A stretch of DNA of 64,000 bases from Polymyxa betae (taxonomy: Eukaryota; Endomyxa; Phytomyxea; Plasmodiophorida; Plasmodiophoridae), in assembly GCA_003693705.1 (NCBI GenBank), contig RBZT01000794.1:24430-88429 (forward strand), read 5' to 3'. The notes under the pieces were generated by a model. The model had not been told where the DNA came from. It worked only from the letters and a program-made list of their open reading frames with translations, and did no database searches. A program made the translations under genes and the position numbers. Shown piece by piece: positions 10,171 to 24,727 of the stretch (positions within the stretch are counted from its first letter, which is position 1; every line of letters begins with the position of its first letter).

Positions 10171-10746
10171 ATGGCGCGAGGATTGCAGCCAAGATTCCCG
10201 CGAATGCGATCTCGTCCAGGTTCGCCGCCGCCATCGCTCTCCTGTTCTAACATCACGTCTTCAGATTCGGCGCTCCAGCAGCGACGCTCCGGAAAAAAGC
10301 TCTTCGATGGAACGCCGCCCTCCATCGAATACAAACACAAGAAGCGAGAACGTCTTCTGGTGGGAATCCGGAGCCGTACTGGTCCTTTTTTTTAATTGGT
10401 GTCGCAGGCGTCGAATGCGCAGTCGGTGGGTGCTGAAAAGCGTTGGTCGTGGGATAAGGCGAAGCCGCCGCCGCAGCCGAACGACGGCCCTCGGGTGCGG
10501 CCGTCGCCGACGGCGCTGTCGTCGTCGCACCCGAACTCGATCGACTCGATCGTGACGGACTGGCGCGAACGCCTCGTGCAGAGCCGCCGGAGCGAACCCG
10601 TCCATTATCATCGGAAGAATCTGTTCAGCCGGCAGACGTTCATCGATGGGACGGCCGAGATGCGCGCCATCATGCACGACTATCCGTACGACCCGCTCGG
10701 CCTGAAACCGCATTCCTGCGATTACGACAATTACAAACCCGGATAG
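10171..10746 (+). CDS. conserved-looking hypothetical protein, disordered N-terminus
   Basis: Two exons join across a 48-nt intron (GT in ..RERLL|gtggga.., AG before GCGTCGAAT); ~176 aa from the ATG at 10171, possibly longer at the N-terminus because the frame stays open upstream to ~10057. Composition is Ser/Pro/Arg-rich with the segments RSGKKLFDGTPPSIEYKHKK and EKRWSWDKAKPPPQP, then a more ordered C-terminus (VTDWRERLVQSRR, HYHRKNLFSRQTFIDGT, YPYDPLGLKPHSCDYDNYK). I do not recognise a family. The intron phase and codon use argue that it is a real gene. Its stop is 6 bp from the COX10 stop. Confidence 0.55.
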
Positions 10747-10752
10747 CGATTT

Positions 10753-11940
10753 TTATGTCGTGTGCAGAGCCTCATCTGTATCGGTCGAGGTCGGGCAGAG
10801 ATCTTTGGCGACCGAATGCGTTGCCAATCCTTCATGCAAGCAGAGACGTTTCCCGAAACTATGGACGTCGTCCAACGCCGCGAGAGCGTTCTCGTGGTCG
10901 TTGTTGAGCTTGTGAAAGGCGAACAGTCCCGTCAGCAGCGGCAGATGCCATAACGACGTCCGGAACAGCCGCCTGGCCGTGTCATCGGACGGATTCTCGT
11001 GGAATCGCCACGCGCGATGCAGCAGAAACGCGTTCGCCAGCGTCCCGTGCGCGGAGAAGATCATGCTGGTCATACCGACCCCCGACGTGATAATCGGTAA
11101 CGGGAACAGCAACGCGCTGTAGACGAGCGACGACAAGGCGGTCTTGGTGCCGGCGACATCATTCAACGATCGCATTCGATATCCGCCTGCCTGTAAGTTA
11201 GACGGATTGTTGAAGGGCGATTCGATCCTGCCTGCAGCGTAATCGTGACGAAGAAGCCACGCCAACGATAGGAAATGCGGCATCTGCCAGAAGAACAGAA
11301 TCGAGGCGAGAGCGGCTGCTTCTGGAGCCAGCATGGTCCCGGTGGCGGCCGTCCATCCCATGACCGGCGGAATCGCGCCGACAATCGCCCCTGAACGTCC
11401 GGTTTAGTTGAAGGATTCACTCAGGCGATTGATAGGCGACCGATTTCCGTATTGAGCGATGTGAGCTTCTTAACAGGCGTATAGACGTTGGTGTAGAGGA
11501 GAAGGTTGGTGGCGCCCAACAAAGCTGTTAGAGGGTTGGCGCAGGCGTATAGGACAGAGATCCCAGCAGCACCGGCAGCGATTCTGTGAACGTTTAGCTA
11601 TGAGAGGTATACAGAGAATCACCGACCCGAATGCCTTCGCTTTATTGACAGTTAATCGCCCTGATGGCAACGGTCGTTGCCTGGTTCGTCTCATTAACGA
11701 ATCGCTGCGAATCTGCTGAAATTGAGAAAAAAAATGAGAGTTTTTCGTTGCAACTTCGATAATCTGGTTAAAGGCGCTGGCGCTGGAGGCGGTGAGAAAG
11801 GTGCCCGAGACCACACAGGCCAGCGTCGTCACATCAATAGGACTGCCAGCGGCCACGAACCCGAATCCGGCCGTGCTGGCTACCAGCGCCGATAGACGCG
11901 TTTTCGATAGCTGCGAGATCGTTCGCCATGCGGATTGCAT
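10753..11940 (-). CDS. COX10: protoheme IX farnesyltransferase (heme O synthase)
   Basis: Five exons (11940-11755, 11715-11627, 11583-11441, 11390-11236, 11190-10753), 336 aa. UbiA-superfamily heme O synthase motifs are clear: LSKTRLSALVASTAGFG, NQIIEQIRSDSLMRRT with RQRPLPSGR, NPLTALLGATNLLLYTNVYT, VGAIPPVMGWTAATG, WQMPHFLSLAWLLRHDY, SLWHLPLLTGLF. The enzyme makes heme O for cytochrome oxidase in the inner mitochondrial membrane. The last intron (11191-11235, 45 nt) appears to be GC..AG. Its removal restores DYA-AGGYRMRS, and it has a CTAAC branch and TTACAG acceptor, yet it stays open if retained. No long presequence is evident, so an upstream exon could be missing. Confidence 0.92.
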
Positions 11941-11989
11941 CGATAAGGCGATGCACTTCTCATATCAAAGAAGGAACCCTCCTACGAGC

Positions 11990-12235
11990 AGCCTATACAA
12001 ATACCGCGCTTAATTCAACTTAATTCGAAAATGTGCGTCACTGCGCATCTCACAACCAACTGGAAAAAATGCGAGCTTTGGAGACTTTTAAAAAGGTGCG
12101 CAACACAATCTGCGTTTGCGACAATTGCGCACTTTCCTCCGCCATTGGCATTTATTGTCGGTCGAGAGTCGATTTCGATCCCGAAATCGCCACGAACCAG
12201 GCGACCGCTGACACGTCGTGAATGACATCGGGCTG
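11990..12235 (+). repeat. TGCGCA-rich intergenic sequence
   Basis: The gap between COX10 and GPKOW holds several copies of a short motif centred on TGCGCA/TTGCGCA spaced by AT-rich sequence (cactgcgcat, aggtgcgcaac, acaattgcgcac). Similar motifs recur near 3670, 9345-9420, 19560-19620, 20550, 24620 and 63930. A 62-codon ORF here has no supporting family and is likely chance. Confidence 0.45.
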
Positions 12236-13357
12236 ATGTCAGCGCCGGTCCAGTTCAGCCTGCGATCGGAGCCGAATGGCGTCTCCCAAGCCCCGCCTCC
12301 GCCCGCCTCCATCTTCACCATCAACGCCGAATCCCAAAAGCCCGCCCCGACCAAGGTCGCTCCCATCCCTCTGCCATCATCGCGCGCGGGCGTCTCCGAC
12401 GACACGCCTTTACTCCTGCGTAATGTCAACCCGGATGTTCGAGCCGCCGCCGACAAAGACAAATGTCGTATCGACATGGCGTCGCGACCCGACGCCCCCG
12501 ATCAGGCCGCTTACGATCGCGTTCCCGTTCATGAATTCGGCTACGCCATCATGGCCGGGATGGGATGGTCGAAAGGCAAACCGATCGGCAGATCGAATCC
12601 GCAGGTCGTGGAACCCTTCGAATACCTTCGGCGTCCGCATCTTCTGGGTCTCGGCGCCAACCCGACGCCCGCCGAACTCAACCTGCCCTCGATGACGGGC
12701 AAGAAACGCAAGAAGAACGACGCCGCCGAGATGATCGACCCGAAGACCGGCAAGACGCGCTACCGGAAAGGCATCGACGAAGTCCTCGAGGAACGCGACC
12801 GCCGAATCGGCGTCGGCGATCGCGTCCTGATCGGGTCGGGGCCGCACGCCTCCCTGACCGGCGTCGTCAACGGCCTCAACGAAGACTTCGCCGAGGTCGC
12901 TCTCGATCTCAATCACAAACCGGTTCGAGTCGCGATTCGCGATTTGTCACGCTCGAAGAGCCGTGTCGAGGCTCCGGTCGCAAGGTCCCGTACGTCGTCG
13001 TCGCTGAAGGACCTTACCTGGGTCGTACCGGATCTCGTCGTCCGCGTCGTTAGTCGAGATCGCCGCCTGCAGAAATGGTACAGCTGCAAAGGGCGTGTTT
13101 ATGATATCGTTTCGAGGGCGCAGTTCACGTTGATGATCGACGGCGTCCTGGTCGACGACGTCACGGAGGCGGACGTCGAGACCGTCGTCCCGGATCGGCC
13201 CGGCGTCCGCCTGCGAATCGTGGCCGGGAAGTATAAAGGCCAGTATTCGCGGCTGTATAGGAGGATGGTGGATAAAGGCAAGGCGAAGGTGGACCTGGAT
13301 AATGGTGAGCGCGTCTCTGTCCGATTGGACGATATCAGTCAGGTCGCCGAGTCATGA
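12236..13357 (+). CDS. SPP2: G-patch and KOW splicing factor (GPKOW/Spp2)
   Basis: Single exon, 373 aa from the first in-frame ATG at 12236. A Pro-rich N-terminus is followed by the G-patch VHEFGYAIMAGMGWSKGKPI with GRSNPQVVEPFEYLRRPHLLGLG, then KOW motif 1 IGVGDRVLIGSGPHASLTGVV, a linker, and KOW motif 2 near GVRLRIVAGKYKGQYSRLYR with the C-terminal VRLDDISQVAES. Spp2/GPKOW binds and activates the DEAH helicase Prp2/DHX16 in the activated spliceosome through its G-patch. The gene for that helicase ends 2.2 kb downstream. Domain order and length match the family. Confidence 0.93.
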   Translation: MSAPVQFSLRSEPNGVSQAPPPPASIFTINAESQKPAPTKVAPIPLPSSRAGVSDDTPLLLRNVNPDVRAAADKDKCRIDMASRPDAPDQAAYDRVPVHEFGYAIMAGMGWSKGKPIGRSNPQVVEPFEYLRRPHLLGLGANPTPAELNLPSMTGKKRKKNDAAEMIDPKTGKTRYRKGIDEVLEERDRRIGVGDRVLIGSGPHASLTGVVNGLNEDFAEVALDLNHKPVRVAIRDLSRSKSRVEAPVARSRTSSSLKDLTWVVPDLVVRVVSRDRRLQKWYSCKGRVYDIVSRAQFTLMIDGVLVDDVTEADVETVVPDRPGVRLRIVAGKYKGQYSRLYRRMVDKGKAKVDLDNGERVSVRLDDISQVAES

Positions 13358-13556
13358 TCGCCGTCCTCGTCACGATCGTCTCTTCGTCTTCATGCTTGAC
13401 GACTTCATATCCCTCTTTATCATCAATATAACACGGCCCGTTTAATACACGACAAAGTTACTGTTTTTTGTATTTTTTGCAAATTTAATACTTTGTTTGC
13501 AAGCATGGCTTAGGGTTTGACGGTCTCACGGAACGCGCACGGCCTCATCCATCTGC

Positions 13557-15553
13557 ATGATGATGGCCGACATCACCATCCTGTACGGGTCGCAGACCGG
13601 ATGCGCTCAGGACCTGGCCGAACGCCTCCAGCGCCAAGGCCGAGCCCGGCGTTTCCGTACCGCCCTCTACTGCATGGACGAGTACGACCTGGTGTGTCCC
13701 CCGTCTCCATCGCGCCCTTCAACGGTTTAATCGCCTCTTGACCAGGAGCAAATGCGAACGCATCCATCGCTCTATGTATTGGTGGCGTCAACGGCCGGCC
13801 AGGGCGTGGCCCCCGATAATATGAGGTCGTTTTGGAGGTCGATGCTGCAGAGGACTCTGAGCAACGATCTGCTTCAGCCTGTGAGGTTCGCCGTCTTCGG
13901 CCTGGGCGACTCGTCGTACCCGATCTACAACGCCGTGGCGCGCCGCCTTCACCAGCGCCTTCTCGATCTCGGTGCGCTGCCGTTCCATGAAAGAGGTCTC
14001 GGTGATGACCAGGACGAGCTCGGCGTGGATGGAGGTGCGGTTTGCTATTTATTAGGGTATTAGGGTTTAGGGTTTGTCTTAGCATTCGAACCGTGGGCGA
14101 CCGAGCTTTGGCGACGCGCCGCCGAGCTCGTCCCGAACGCCGTTGCGGACGCGGTCAGCGTGGTCCCGCCGCCCATCCGAATCACCCCCACAAATGTCGC
14201 CGCCACGGAGCCGGCCCTGGGTGCGTTCGGACGTGGCCGCGGTCGTTACACGCCGGTCACGTTACACTGCAACGTAAACCGGCGTCTCACACCCTATAAT
14301 CACTGGCAAGACGTCCGTCTGGTCGAGTTCGAACTCAGCGACGATATTCGTTACAGACCCGGCGACGTGGTATGGCATCCGGGGGGGCCAGTACGGTTCT
14401 CGGTTGAGCTGACCCGCGGATATAGCTCGTACTGCACCCGACGAACCCAGTCGAAGCCGTCGAGCGGTTCTTGCGTGACCGGATCCGTATCGACCCGGAT
14501 GCCGTCGTCGTTCTGACCCGTCGCTCGGAGTCCGACGATGATGCCGATGATGACGATGATCGGTTGCCGTACGGCGTGCCGGTGACGTGGCGCGACCTGT
14601 TCGTCCGCTGGCTGGACGTGTTCGGGACGCCGCGCCGCTTCTTCTTCGAGGTGATCGCCGAGTTCGCCCAGGACGATCTGGAGCGCGATCGATTGCGCGA
14701 GCTCGGGTCGGTGGCGGGCCAGGACGACCTGCTGCACTACAGCCATCGGGAACGGCGCACCTATATCGAGGTCCTGGACGATTTCGCCTCGGTCGACGTC
14801 CCGGTCGGCGTCCTGCTCGAGATCGTTCCGCGACTTCGTCCTCGCCAGTTCTCGATCGCATCGTCGCCCTCCAGACACGGACGCCTCCTTCAGATCGTCG
14901 CCGCCATCGTTGAATACCGGACGCCGTACAAACGCCCGCGCATCGGCCTGTGTTCCAGGTTTCTGCGGACGCTGCGCCCGGGCGATCGGGTGCCGTGCTG
15001 GACCCGGGTCGGGAGTTTCGCGATGCCGACCACGGCACAGCACGCCGTCATCATGATTGGGCCGGGGACCGGCATCGCCCCATTCCGCTCCATGTGCCAT
15101 GAGATCAGCGTGGCCCGCGCCGGTCCAGTACGCCCGCCGTCGGAGCTCTGGGTGTTCTTCGGATGCCGGAATCGCGCCAACGATTTCCTGTTCGAGATCG
15201 AATGGCAGGAGATGGTCGAGTCCGGGGCCGTGACCAGATTCGAAGCGGCGTTCTCGCGCGATCAGCCTGAGAAGGTTTACGTCCAGGATCGGATGGCGCT
15301 GCACGGCCGTGATCTGTATCGGCTGTTATCATCCGGGGCGGTTCTGTATCTAGCCGGGTTTGGGATCGTAGAAGCGGTCAGAGCGCGTAATATTGAATGC
15401 GGTGCTTCTAGGTCGTCGAATCCGATGCCGAAACAGGTCCATGAAGGTCTCGTCCAGATCTGTATCGAACATGGCGAAATGTCGCGAGAACAGAGCGAAC
15501 AGTTTCTGAGGACGTTGCAGAAATTGGGACGATATCTTGTAGAGACATGGTAA
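13557..15553 (+). CDS. TAH18: NADPH-dependent diflavin oxidoreductase (Tah18/NDOR1)
   Basis: Five exons (13557-13691, 13746-14034, 14083-14369, 14426-15357, 15412-15553), 594 aa. The flavodoxin domain is at the N-terminus (ITILYGSQTGCAQDLAERL, LVASTAGQGVAPDNMRSFW, FAVFGLGDSSYPIYNAVARR). A FAD-binding domain follows (RPRQFSIASSP; GDVLVLHPTNP), then the NADPH module (IMIGPGTGIAPFRSM, LWVFFGCRNRANDFLF, LYLAGSSNPMPKQV). Tah18 passes electrons from NADPH to Dre2/anamorsin in cytosolic Fe-S assembly. Three alternative in-frame ATGs start the protein (MMMADIT). The second intron (14035-14082) consists largely of telomere-like TTAGGG/TTTAGGG sequence. The stop is 30 bp from the convergent DHX16 stop. 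Confidence 0.93.
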
Positions 15554-15583
15554 TAAACAATCGTGTTCGAATATGGACATGTA

Positions 15584-19517
<3,934 letters not shown>

Positions 19518-19554
19518 CTGGGAGTCCACCGGTGCGACGACGATGGCGCGCCTC

Positions 19555-20038
19555 TCAAGATGGTCTGCAAACGAAATGGCGCAGATTTTTCGAAAATTGT
19601 GCGCAACATTTTTGCTGCTCGATTTCTTCCCGGAAAATACTTTTTACGACTTTGCTTGGCTTACGCATATGTCTCAGAAATAACTGCGTTTACGGGCAGT
19701 CACAGACGCACTATTTCAGCGACTCCTTGTTGTTAACGTCAGAATCAAAGTGCTCGAAAGACCAACTTTATTTGCTATCTTTTATCTCCTCAGATTTTTC
19801 GATTCTTTTGTTGCCTGTTTCGTACTATGATTATATCCGACTTTTGTAGCGCTCGCTCCCGGTTTTTGGGCGTTCCTTTGTCTGGACACGCAAAGGATTG
19901 CGAATGCCGACAGAAGGGTCTGGTTTGGATGCCACCTGGATCGCCGTGCTCCGTTGGTCGCGCCAAGTTTGGATGCCCAAAAATAAGGGAATTTCCGGTA
20001 CTAGGTAGCTTGTTTTACAGCTCAGTCAGAAATGCTCA
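19555..20038 (+). other. AT-rich intergenic stretch, no recognised gene
   Basis: Upstream of the DHX16 start. It begins with TGCGCA-type motifs and is otherwise AT-rich. A 71-codon ORF at 19827-20042 with a Cys-rich segment (GHAKDCECRQKG, GSPCSVGRAKFGCPKI) abuts the MULE fragment and could be part of the same decayed transposon, but I cannot assign it. Confidence 0.3.
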
Positions 20039-20540
20039 ATGACGAGTCCTTTCAAGAAAATCGAGGATTATTTTATAGCAGTGGCATCTACAAATCCTGG
20101 CGCGTTTGAACGTCGAAACGACGACAGCATGTATCGAGCATTTCTATGCCTTGGCTATGCGGCCTTTGCTGTCTGTGCCTGTTTTCCTGTGATCGCTAAC
20201 GATGCGTGTCACATGAGCAAAGATGGGGGAATGATCATGGCTGTTAATGTTCTGGATGGCGAGAGGCAAATCATGCTTGCTATTGCGGCGACTGTGCCAA
20301 AAGAAGGCGAATGTCAATGGTCGTTATATTTGAGAATTTGAAGGCTGATCATTATATTAACAGTTCATTGTCCGTAAACATGCATAATCATGAGAACGGC
20401 AGGCAAAATGAACAGGTACGAATACTTCCTTTGATCCGCGAATCACTTTGCACGTTCCATTTGGAACAAAACCTGAAGAAATCCTTTCGAACTATACCAG
20501 TATCTAATGTTGCTCTATGCTGCGGACTGCGGAGGTTCCG
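20039..20540 (+). pseudogene. MULE-type transposase fragment
   Basis: The frame at 20039-20341 reads LGYAAFAVCACFPVIANDACHMSKDGG, MIMAVNVLDGERQIMLAIAA and GECQW, resembling the first Asp block of Mutator-like transposases ('V-x-x-D-x-x-H...G-x-L-L-x-A-x-x-x-D-G-x-x-Q-x-x-x-x-A'). After a frameshift near 20315 a second frame reads LIRESLCTFHLEQNLKK, matching the following 'C-x-x-H-x-x-x-N' helix. The start of the domain and the catalytic Glu region are absent or shifted, so this is a decayed copy. No terminal inverted repeats were found by eye. Confidence 0.55.
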
Positions 20541-20577
20541 CCATGGCCGGAAAACTCCGATGCGCAAATTTTCGAAG

Positions 20578-20645
20578 TCTCCCTCTCTTTTTCTTTCTTT
20601 CTTTCTCTCTCTCTCTCCCTCTGTCTCTCTCTCGCTCCCCTCTGT
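20578..20645 (+). repeat. CT-rich microsatellite
   Basis: Imperfect (CT)n/(TTTC)n tract between the MULE and Helitron fragments. It is a low-complexity polypyrimidine on the plus strand. Confidence 0.85.
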
Positions 20646-20689
20646 TACTCGCTAGCATGGCACCTCAACGTCACCAACGCGCTCCATGC

Positions 20690-21365
20690 GACTGCGGTTC
20701 CAGCGTTGTTCACTACCGAAGGTCATCGGCGGCGAGCCTATACCGACGGACGCAATCGGTGCCTGCCGGCACAGTGGTCGTTGAAGTTGCAACGGCCGGT
20801 TGCAACCCCCAAATCTGATATCGCATCAGCATCCGCCCAGCATGCACCGGGCGCTGTGGTTTCAGCCGCCGTTGTTGTCAACGTGGCGGATCGTCCTGAT
20901 CAAGCGGCTGCCATTCCGTCGCGCTTGCCATCCCTGTAGCGCGGCACAGCGGCTGCAGTGCTTGTGGTGAATCTGACCATCACAGGAGCTCCTCTTTCTG
21001 CTCAACCGCCGTCGTCAGTTCAATGTTGCCCGCGCTCCTGATGGAGCCCAGCCTCGAATTCCCGAATCCAGCGACGGCGACGGTTTCCGACCAGTGCGCT
21101 TCCGTCTGACTGCCATGGACGTGGAGTGCCCGCGCTGCCACGCCATGATGCGGCTGGATGAATGTTCCTACCATTTTCCGCAACGTGCCGTGCTGTTCCG
21201 AATGTGCTGTGCCAATGATGCGGTCGTTCTTCCTCCTTACTCCGACCTGCCGTCACCATTGGTGGAATATCTGGAACATGGCCACATCCACCATGCTTCA
21301 TTCATGGAGCATATTCGGACGCTGAATGGGTTGTTCGCTTTTACCTTCACTTGGGGTCGACCGGC
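20690..21365 (+). pseudogene. Helitron Rep/helicase N-terminal fragment
   Basis: The frame from ~21112 reads VECPRCHAMMRLDECSY, then LFRMCCANDAVVLPPYSDLP, PLVEYLEHG and SFMEHIRTLNGLFAFTF. This is the pattern of the zinc-finger-like N-terminal block of Helitron Rep-Hel proteins ('C-P-x-C-x-A...F-x-x-C-C-x-x-G-x-V-x-L-P...F-x-x-x-I-R-x-x-N-x-x-F-A-F-T'). Upstream (20690-20940) another frame is Ala/His/Arg-rich, as is common before this block. The Rep HUH motif and helicase are missing. A CT-rich tract (21480-21600) follows. Confidence 0.6.
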
Positions 21366-21848
21366 AACAAATCCCAGGTCGTGGTCCGCCGATCTCCCAG
21401 CTATGAATGGCGAGGGAGCGTCTCCACGGATTTATTCCAATCAACTCCAAAATTCATACGTTCCTCATCTCGTCTCCGATTCTCTAATGCCTCGTTCCCT
21501 CGCCTCGCCCTCACCTCCGACTTCCCTGACCTTGAGTCTCCGCTCCGCCTTCGTCTCACCGACACCGCTCCGTCCCTCGTACGCTCCTCTCCGATCCTCT
21601 CACCGACAAGGAAAAGACTCTGTCATTTTCGAAAAACAAACTTAAAAATGACACGTTATTGGGTCCTAACGTGAAGCACACCTCTCGCAGTCCCAAACCA
21701 CCACCAATCAAGCATTCAGGACCGGGGTGGACGGCGACCAACGGGCGGCCAGAAGCAGTGACATTCACCGTGCCAATTCTGCGGGTCGAACAGTAACTTG
21801 CAAGGTCGCCTGGCGGCAATGCTGGCTTGTCTACTGGTGCAACGACAC

Positions 21849-21876
21849 CTACCGTAGATCCCGGGGAAATAGCCAC
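21849..21876 (+). repeat. left terminal inverted repeat
   Basis: 28 bases identical to the reverse complement of the right repeat, including the SmaI-like cccggg core. The outermost CTA may partly be the TA target duplication. Confidence 0.88.
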
Positions 21877-22384
21877 CCCGACCAAGTAGCCACTACCAAT
21901 ATGCTGATGAAACGTGCGTTGTGTCGCGGAGAAAATAAATAGTGTAACATTACATTTGTCTTTATTTGCCAATACAGAATACATCATCTGTGATGATTGA
22001 GTTGTCTGCAAATGTTGAGATCGTTGGTCTCAGGAAAGGGACCAATGGACGTCAATGTGAGGTCCACCGTGAATGCTGTGGCATCTGCGTTGTTACAGGG
22101 TCTCTGATCCGGTTCAAATTCACCGTTATAGAAAGTGGGTGTCTAATACTTGAATTTCATTTCATTGAAAGCGTATCCATCGGAAAGAGGTTTCGAATAG
22201 GCTGTTTGTGCAGTCTTAATTGCTGACGGAATCGAGAATCGCCGAGTCGGTTTTCTGCCGCGTAACTGTTTCCCAATACGAAAACGCTTTGTTGATAAAT
22301 TCGCACAAGTAATTGAGCTTTCAGAAAACACCCACAAACGGCGAAAAGATGCTCGGAACTGTGGCATGGCGCCATGCATTTTAT

Positions 22385-23692
22385 TGGATTTTATTCATAT
22401 TTTTAAATGAAGTTTATGTGCTTTTGATTCCGACATGACGCCATGTGTTTATAATTGTTTCCGCCGTTATACGGTTCCATGCGTCCAAATCCCATTGGGC
22501 TACGATCTGGCGAGAAGGTTTTTCTCGATCGAACGTCTCTCCGAGCGATAACGAATTCCACCTGGCGCTCTCTACAATATTGTTTGAATGGTTTGTTGAT
22601 TCCTACGTATAATATTTGAAGTTGGACGTGTACCCGTTAACGACAATTGACAAATTCCACCTAGTTCCGCCTAAGAGTGTGATTTTAAACATTCAAGTTT
22701 TGTTCTCACAAACCTCACTTCCTAGCTGCTCGAAAGAGCTAACAATTTCTTGGCTCATGTGGGCCGAAAATCCGTCCATTATAAGATAGGAATACTGTGC
22801 AGATCGCTGCAGCAGCCATGGTCGCCAAACCCTAAGATCCATTCTCATTACTGATATATCGCACCAGGCGTTGTCCTGAACAGTCCTTACGTACGACATT
22901 TGCAGGATAACCTCGAGCAGTACAGTTGCCGGTGACTTCCTTATACACGTGGGCCTTTGGTTTGCCCTTTAGTATAAGAAACAAAGGCAGCTTTTCTCCT
23001 GACAACGAAACCTCTAAGTTTGCGGTAGCCCTTCCAGAAGACCCAGTGGAAACGACATCAATGGTATGACTTCCCCGTCGCTCTATTGTTGCTGTCATTA
23101 GGTTGTCAAATGGAACTTCAATTTCGTCGATGTTGACAATCAGCTCAGGGGGAAGTTGCATCATGGCAATGTGCTCATTAACGCATGCAACAAAATCAGC
23201 GACTGTGTCAGCACAATGACGTGTATTTTGAGCTGTATGTGTGGCTCGGCGCTGTACTAGCTTTTCGCGATGCAAGAATCTATAAATTCGCTTTCGTAGG
23301 GTTACAGGATTGCCGGCCAGAAAACCTGTGCGAAACCTACACCATTAATCCAAACCCTAAACCTAGGTTCGCAAGAAACCCGCTTACCGTTGAAATTCGT
23401 GCAGCAACATCGACACAGAAACTGGCACCGAACGTGCCCTCCCAACTTCAAAGTTATGTAGAAGGTGGTCAGAAACATCCTGGTCCTCGACATGAACAGA
23501 GCTACTAGGAAGGTGCATTTTAGCACCCGATTTCATTGTTTCCACATCTAGAAGCTTCTTCCATCGTTTGATATTTCGGAGATCATCATGGGATTTCTTT
23601 GCTGTTGCATAGACACGACCAGGCTGTCCATAAGCCTCTCGTGCGATGGCTTTCTTCTCCAGAAGATTGTAGCGAGACATTCCACGACCCAT
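22385..23692 (-). pseudogene. pogo-type DDE transposase, frameshifted
   Basis: Read from 23692: an N-terminal helix-turn-helix (RYNLLEKKAIAREAYGQPG, NIKRWKKLLD), then a 51-nt intron that restores frame into GFLAGNPVTLRKRIYRFLHR. The DDE core is VNIDEIEVPFD (first Asp), SLSGEKLPLFLILKGKP, then after a one-base shift near 22880 TVQDNAWCDISVMRM, LIMDGFSAHMS (second Asp) and, after further breaks, VHVQLQILYVGINKPFKQY. Order and motifs match pogo/Tigger-like transposases. At least one frameshift and a stop at ~22693 make this copy non-autonomous, though decay is light. Confidence 0.8.
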
Positions 23693-23862
23693 GCTAAACG
23701 GATATGTGAATACGCATGGGCAAGCCGCATACCGTTAGAATCTATTTTTATAAGGCTACACAGTCGTGTACTCAGTGAGAAAAAATACACCAAATCGATT
23801 CAAAACTCCCGGCGAAATAGCCACTACCCTATCAAATCAGTATCCATTTTATCAGATCCGTA

Positions 23863-23890
23863 GTGGCTATTTCCCCGGGATCTACGGTAG
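23863..23890 (+). repeat. right terminal inverted repeat
   Basis: Exact inverse of 21849-21876. It is flanked inside by an inverted partial copy at ~23806-23829. Confidence 0.88.
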
Positions 23891-24159
23891 GCCAGTCAGC
23901 AGGCCAATATCCAATAGCCGATTGAACAGGCTGACATCAGCCACAATTTAATAAGGAACCCAATCATTTTTTATACGAAATCAAAAGGTCTTTTTTCTCT
24001 CGTTTAAAATGGTCTCACTTTGTATATCAATGTACATTCCCCATTGCGTGAACGCTTGGGGAACAAAAAACGACAAAAACCGTTATGCTGATTTTGAGAG
24101 GAGGTAGTGGATTTTTTAGAATGAGGAAAAAGAAAAAACAACCCCAGCCAAGTTCGTAG

Positions 24160-24275
24160 TTTAACGTCGTTGCGGACGATATGGGTGTAGATGTTGTGAT
24201 AGTGCATGAAGTTGGTTGGTGATGTTGGTGTTGGTGTTGGTGAAGTTGGTTTTGATGATGACGTTGTAAGGTTTA
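24160..24275 (+). repeat. GTTGGT/GATGTTG-rich tandem tract
   Basis: Imperfect tandem repeats of GTTGGTG/GTTGGTT units within an AT-rich non-coding stretch (23891-24700). No gene is recognised in that stretch. Confidence 0.6.
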
Positions 24276-24727
24276 CCTAATAATCAAATAAATGTATTCA
24301 TGAACACGGAAAATCAAAATTACTTGATATAAAAAAAGGAAATTCACGAATCCAAGGTTATATTTGAGGCGTCCCCCAAATAATAGCATATATAGGCCTC
24401 CCCATAATGCTGCAATCCGAAAATATTTGATGAATAGATGGCGAAGATGAGAATGAATGCCAAAACCAAAACGAAAAGCGAAGATGAAACGGGTGCACGC
24501 CAAAAACGTTGATGCATGCAGCAGACCTTGCAGTGGCGATTTTTGTTTTTGGGTATTCGGGCTGTATTAGATTTATTTAAAAATTACTATAAATCTTGAT
24601 TTTCCACAGAAGTGCGTACGCAGTAACATGAACAGCGTGCGCAATATTTGTCTATGACTGACGCCAAGATCTGATGAACAATAATAATGCGAACCTGAAG
24701 AAAGTATGAAGCTATACGTTAATAATA

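Larger units (their letters stand above)
21849..23890 (-). mobile_element. pogo/Tc1-mariner-like DNA transposon with 28-bp terminal inverted repeats
   Basis: The 28 bases at 21849-21876 are the exact reverse complement of 23863-23890 (core ccgtagatcccggggaaata). TA dinucleotides at 21850-21851 and 23888-23889 fit the TA target duplication of the Tc1/mariner/pogo superfamily, making the element about 2.04 kb. A third, imperfect copy of the repeat lies just inside the right end (near 23806-23829) in opposite orientation, so the right terminus can form a hairpin. A pogo-like transposase lies inside on the minus strand. Confidence 0.85.

Noticed and set aside
10010-10234. 74-codon minus-strand ORF (MAAANLDEIAFAGI...)
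   Set aside because: Overlaps the plus-strand exon at 10171 and has no supporting motif or splice partner.
10261-10713. Minus-strand ORF opposite the unknown gene at 10171-10746
   Set aside because: His/Arg-rich antisense shadow of an exon whose spliced frame is consistent on the plus strand.
12033-12221. Small ORF upstream of GPKOW as a uORF or gene
   Set aside because: It is made of TGCGCA-repeat sequence found elsewhere in non-coding DNA; no protein similarity.
14262-15332. Long minus-strand ORFs opposite NDOR1
   Set aside because: GC-rich third positions of the flavoprotein create antisense open frames; sequence is low-complexity Arg/Pro/Gly-rich with no family.
21966-22379. ORFs on both strands at the left end of the pogo element
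   Set aside because: Inside the transposon's untranslated end and without transposase motifs.
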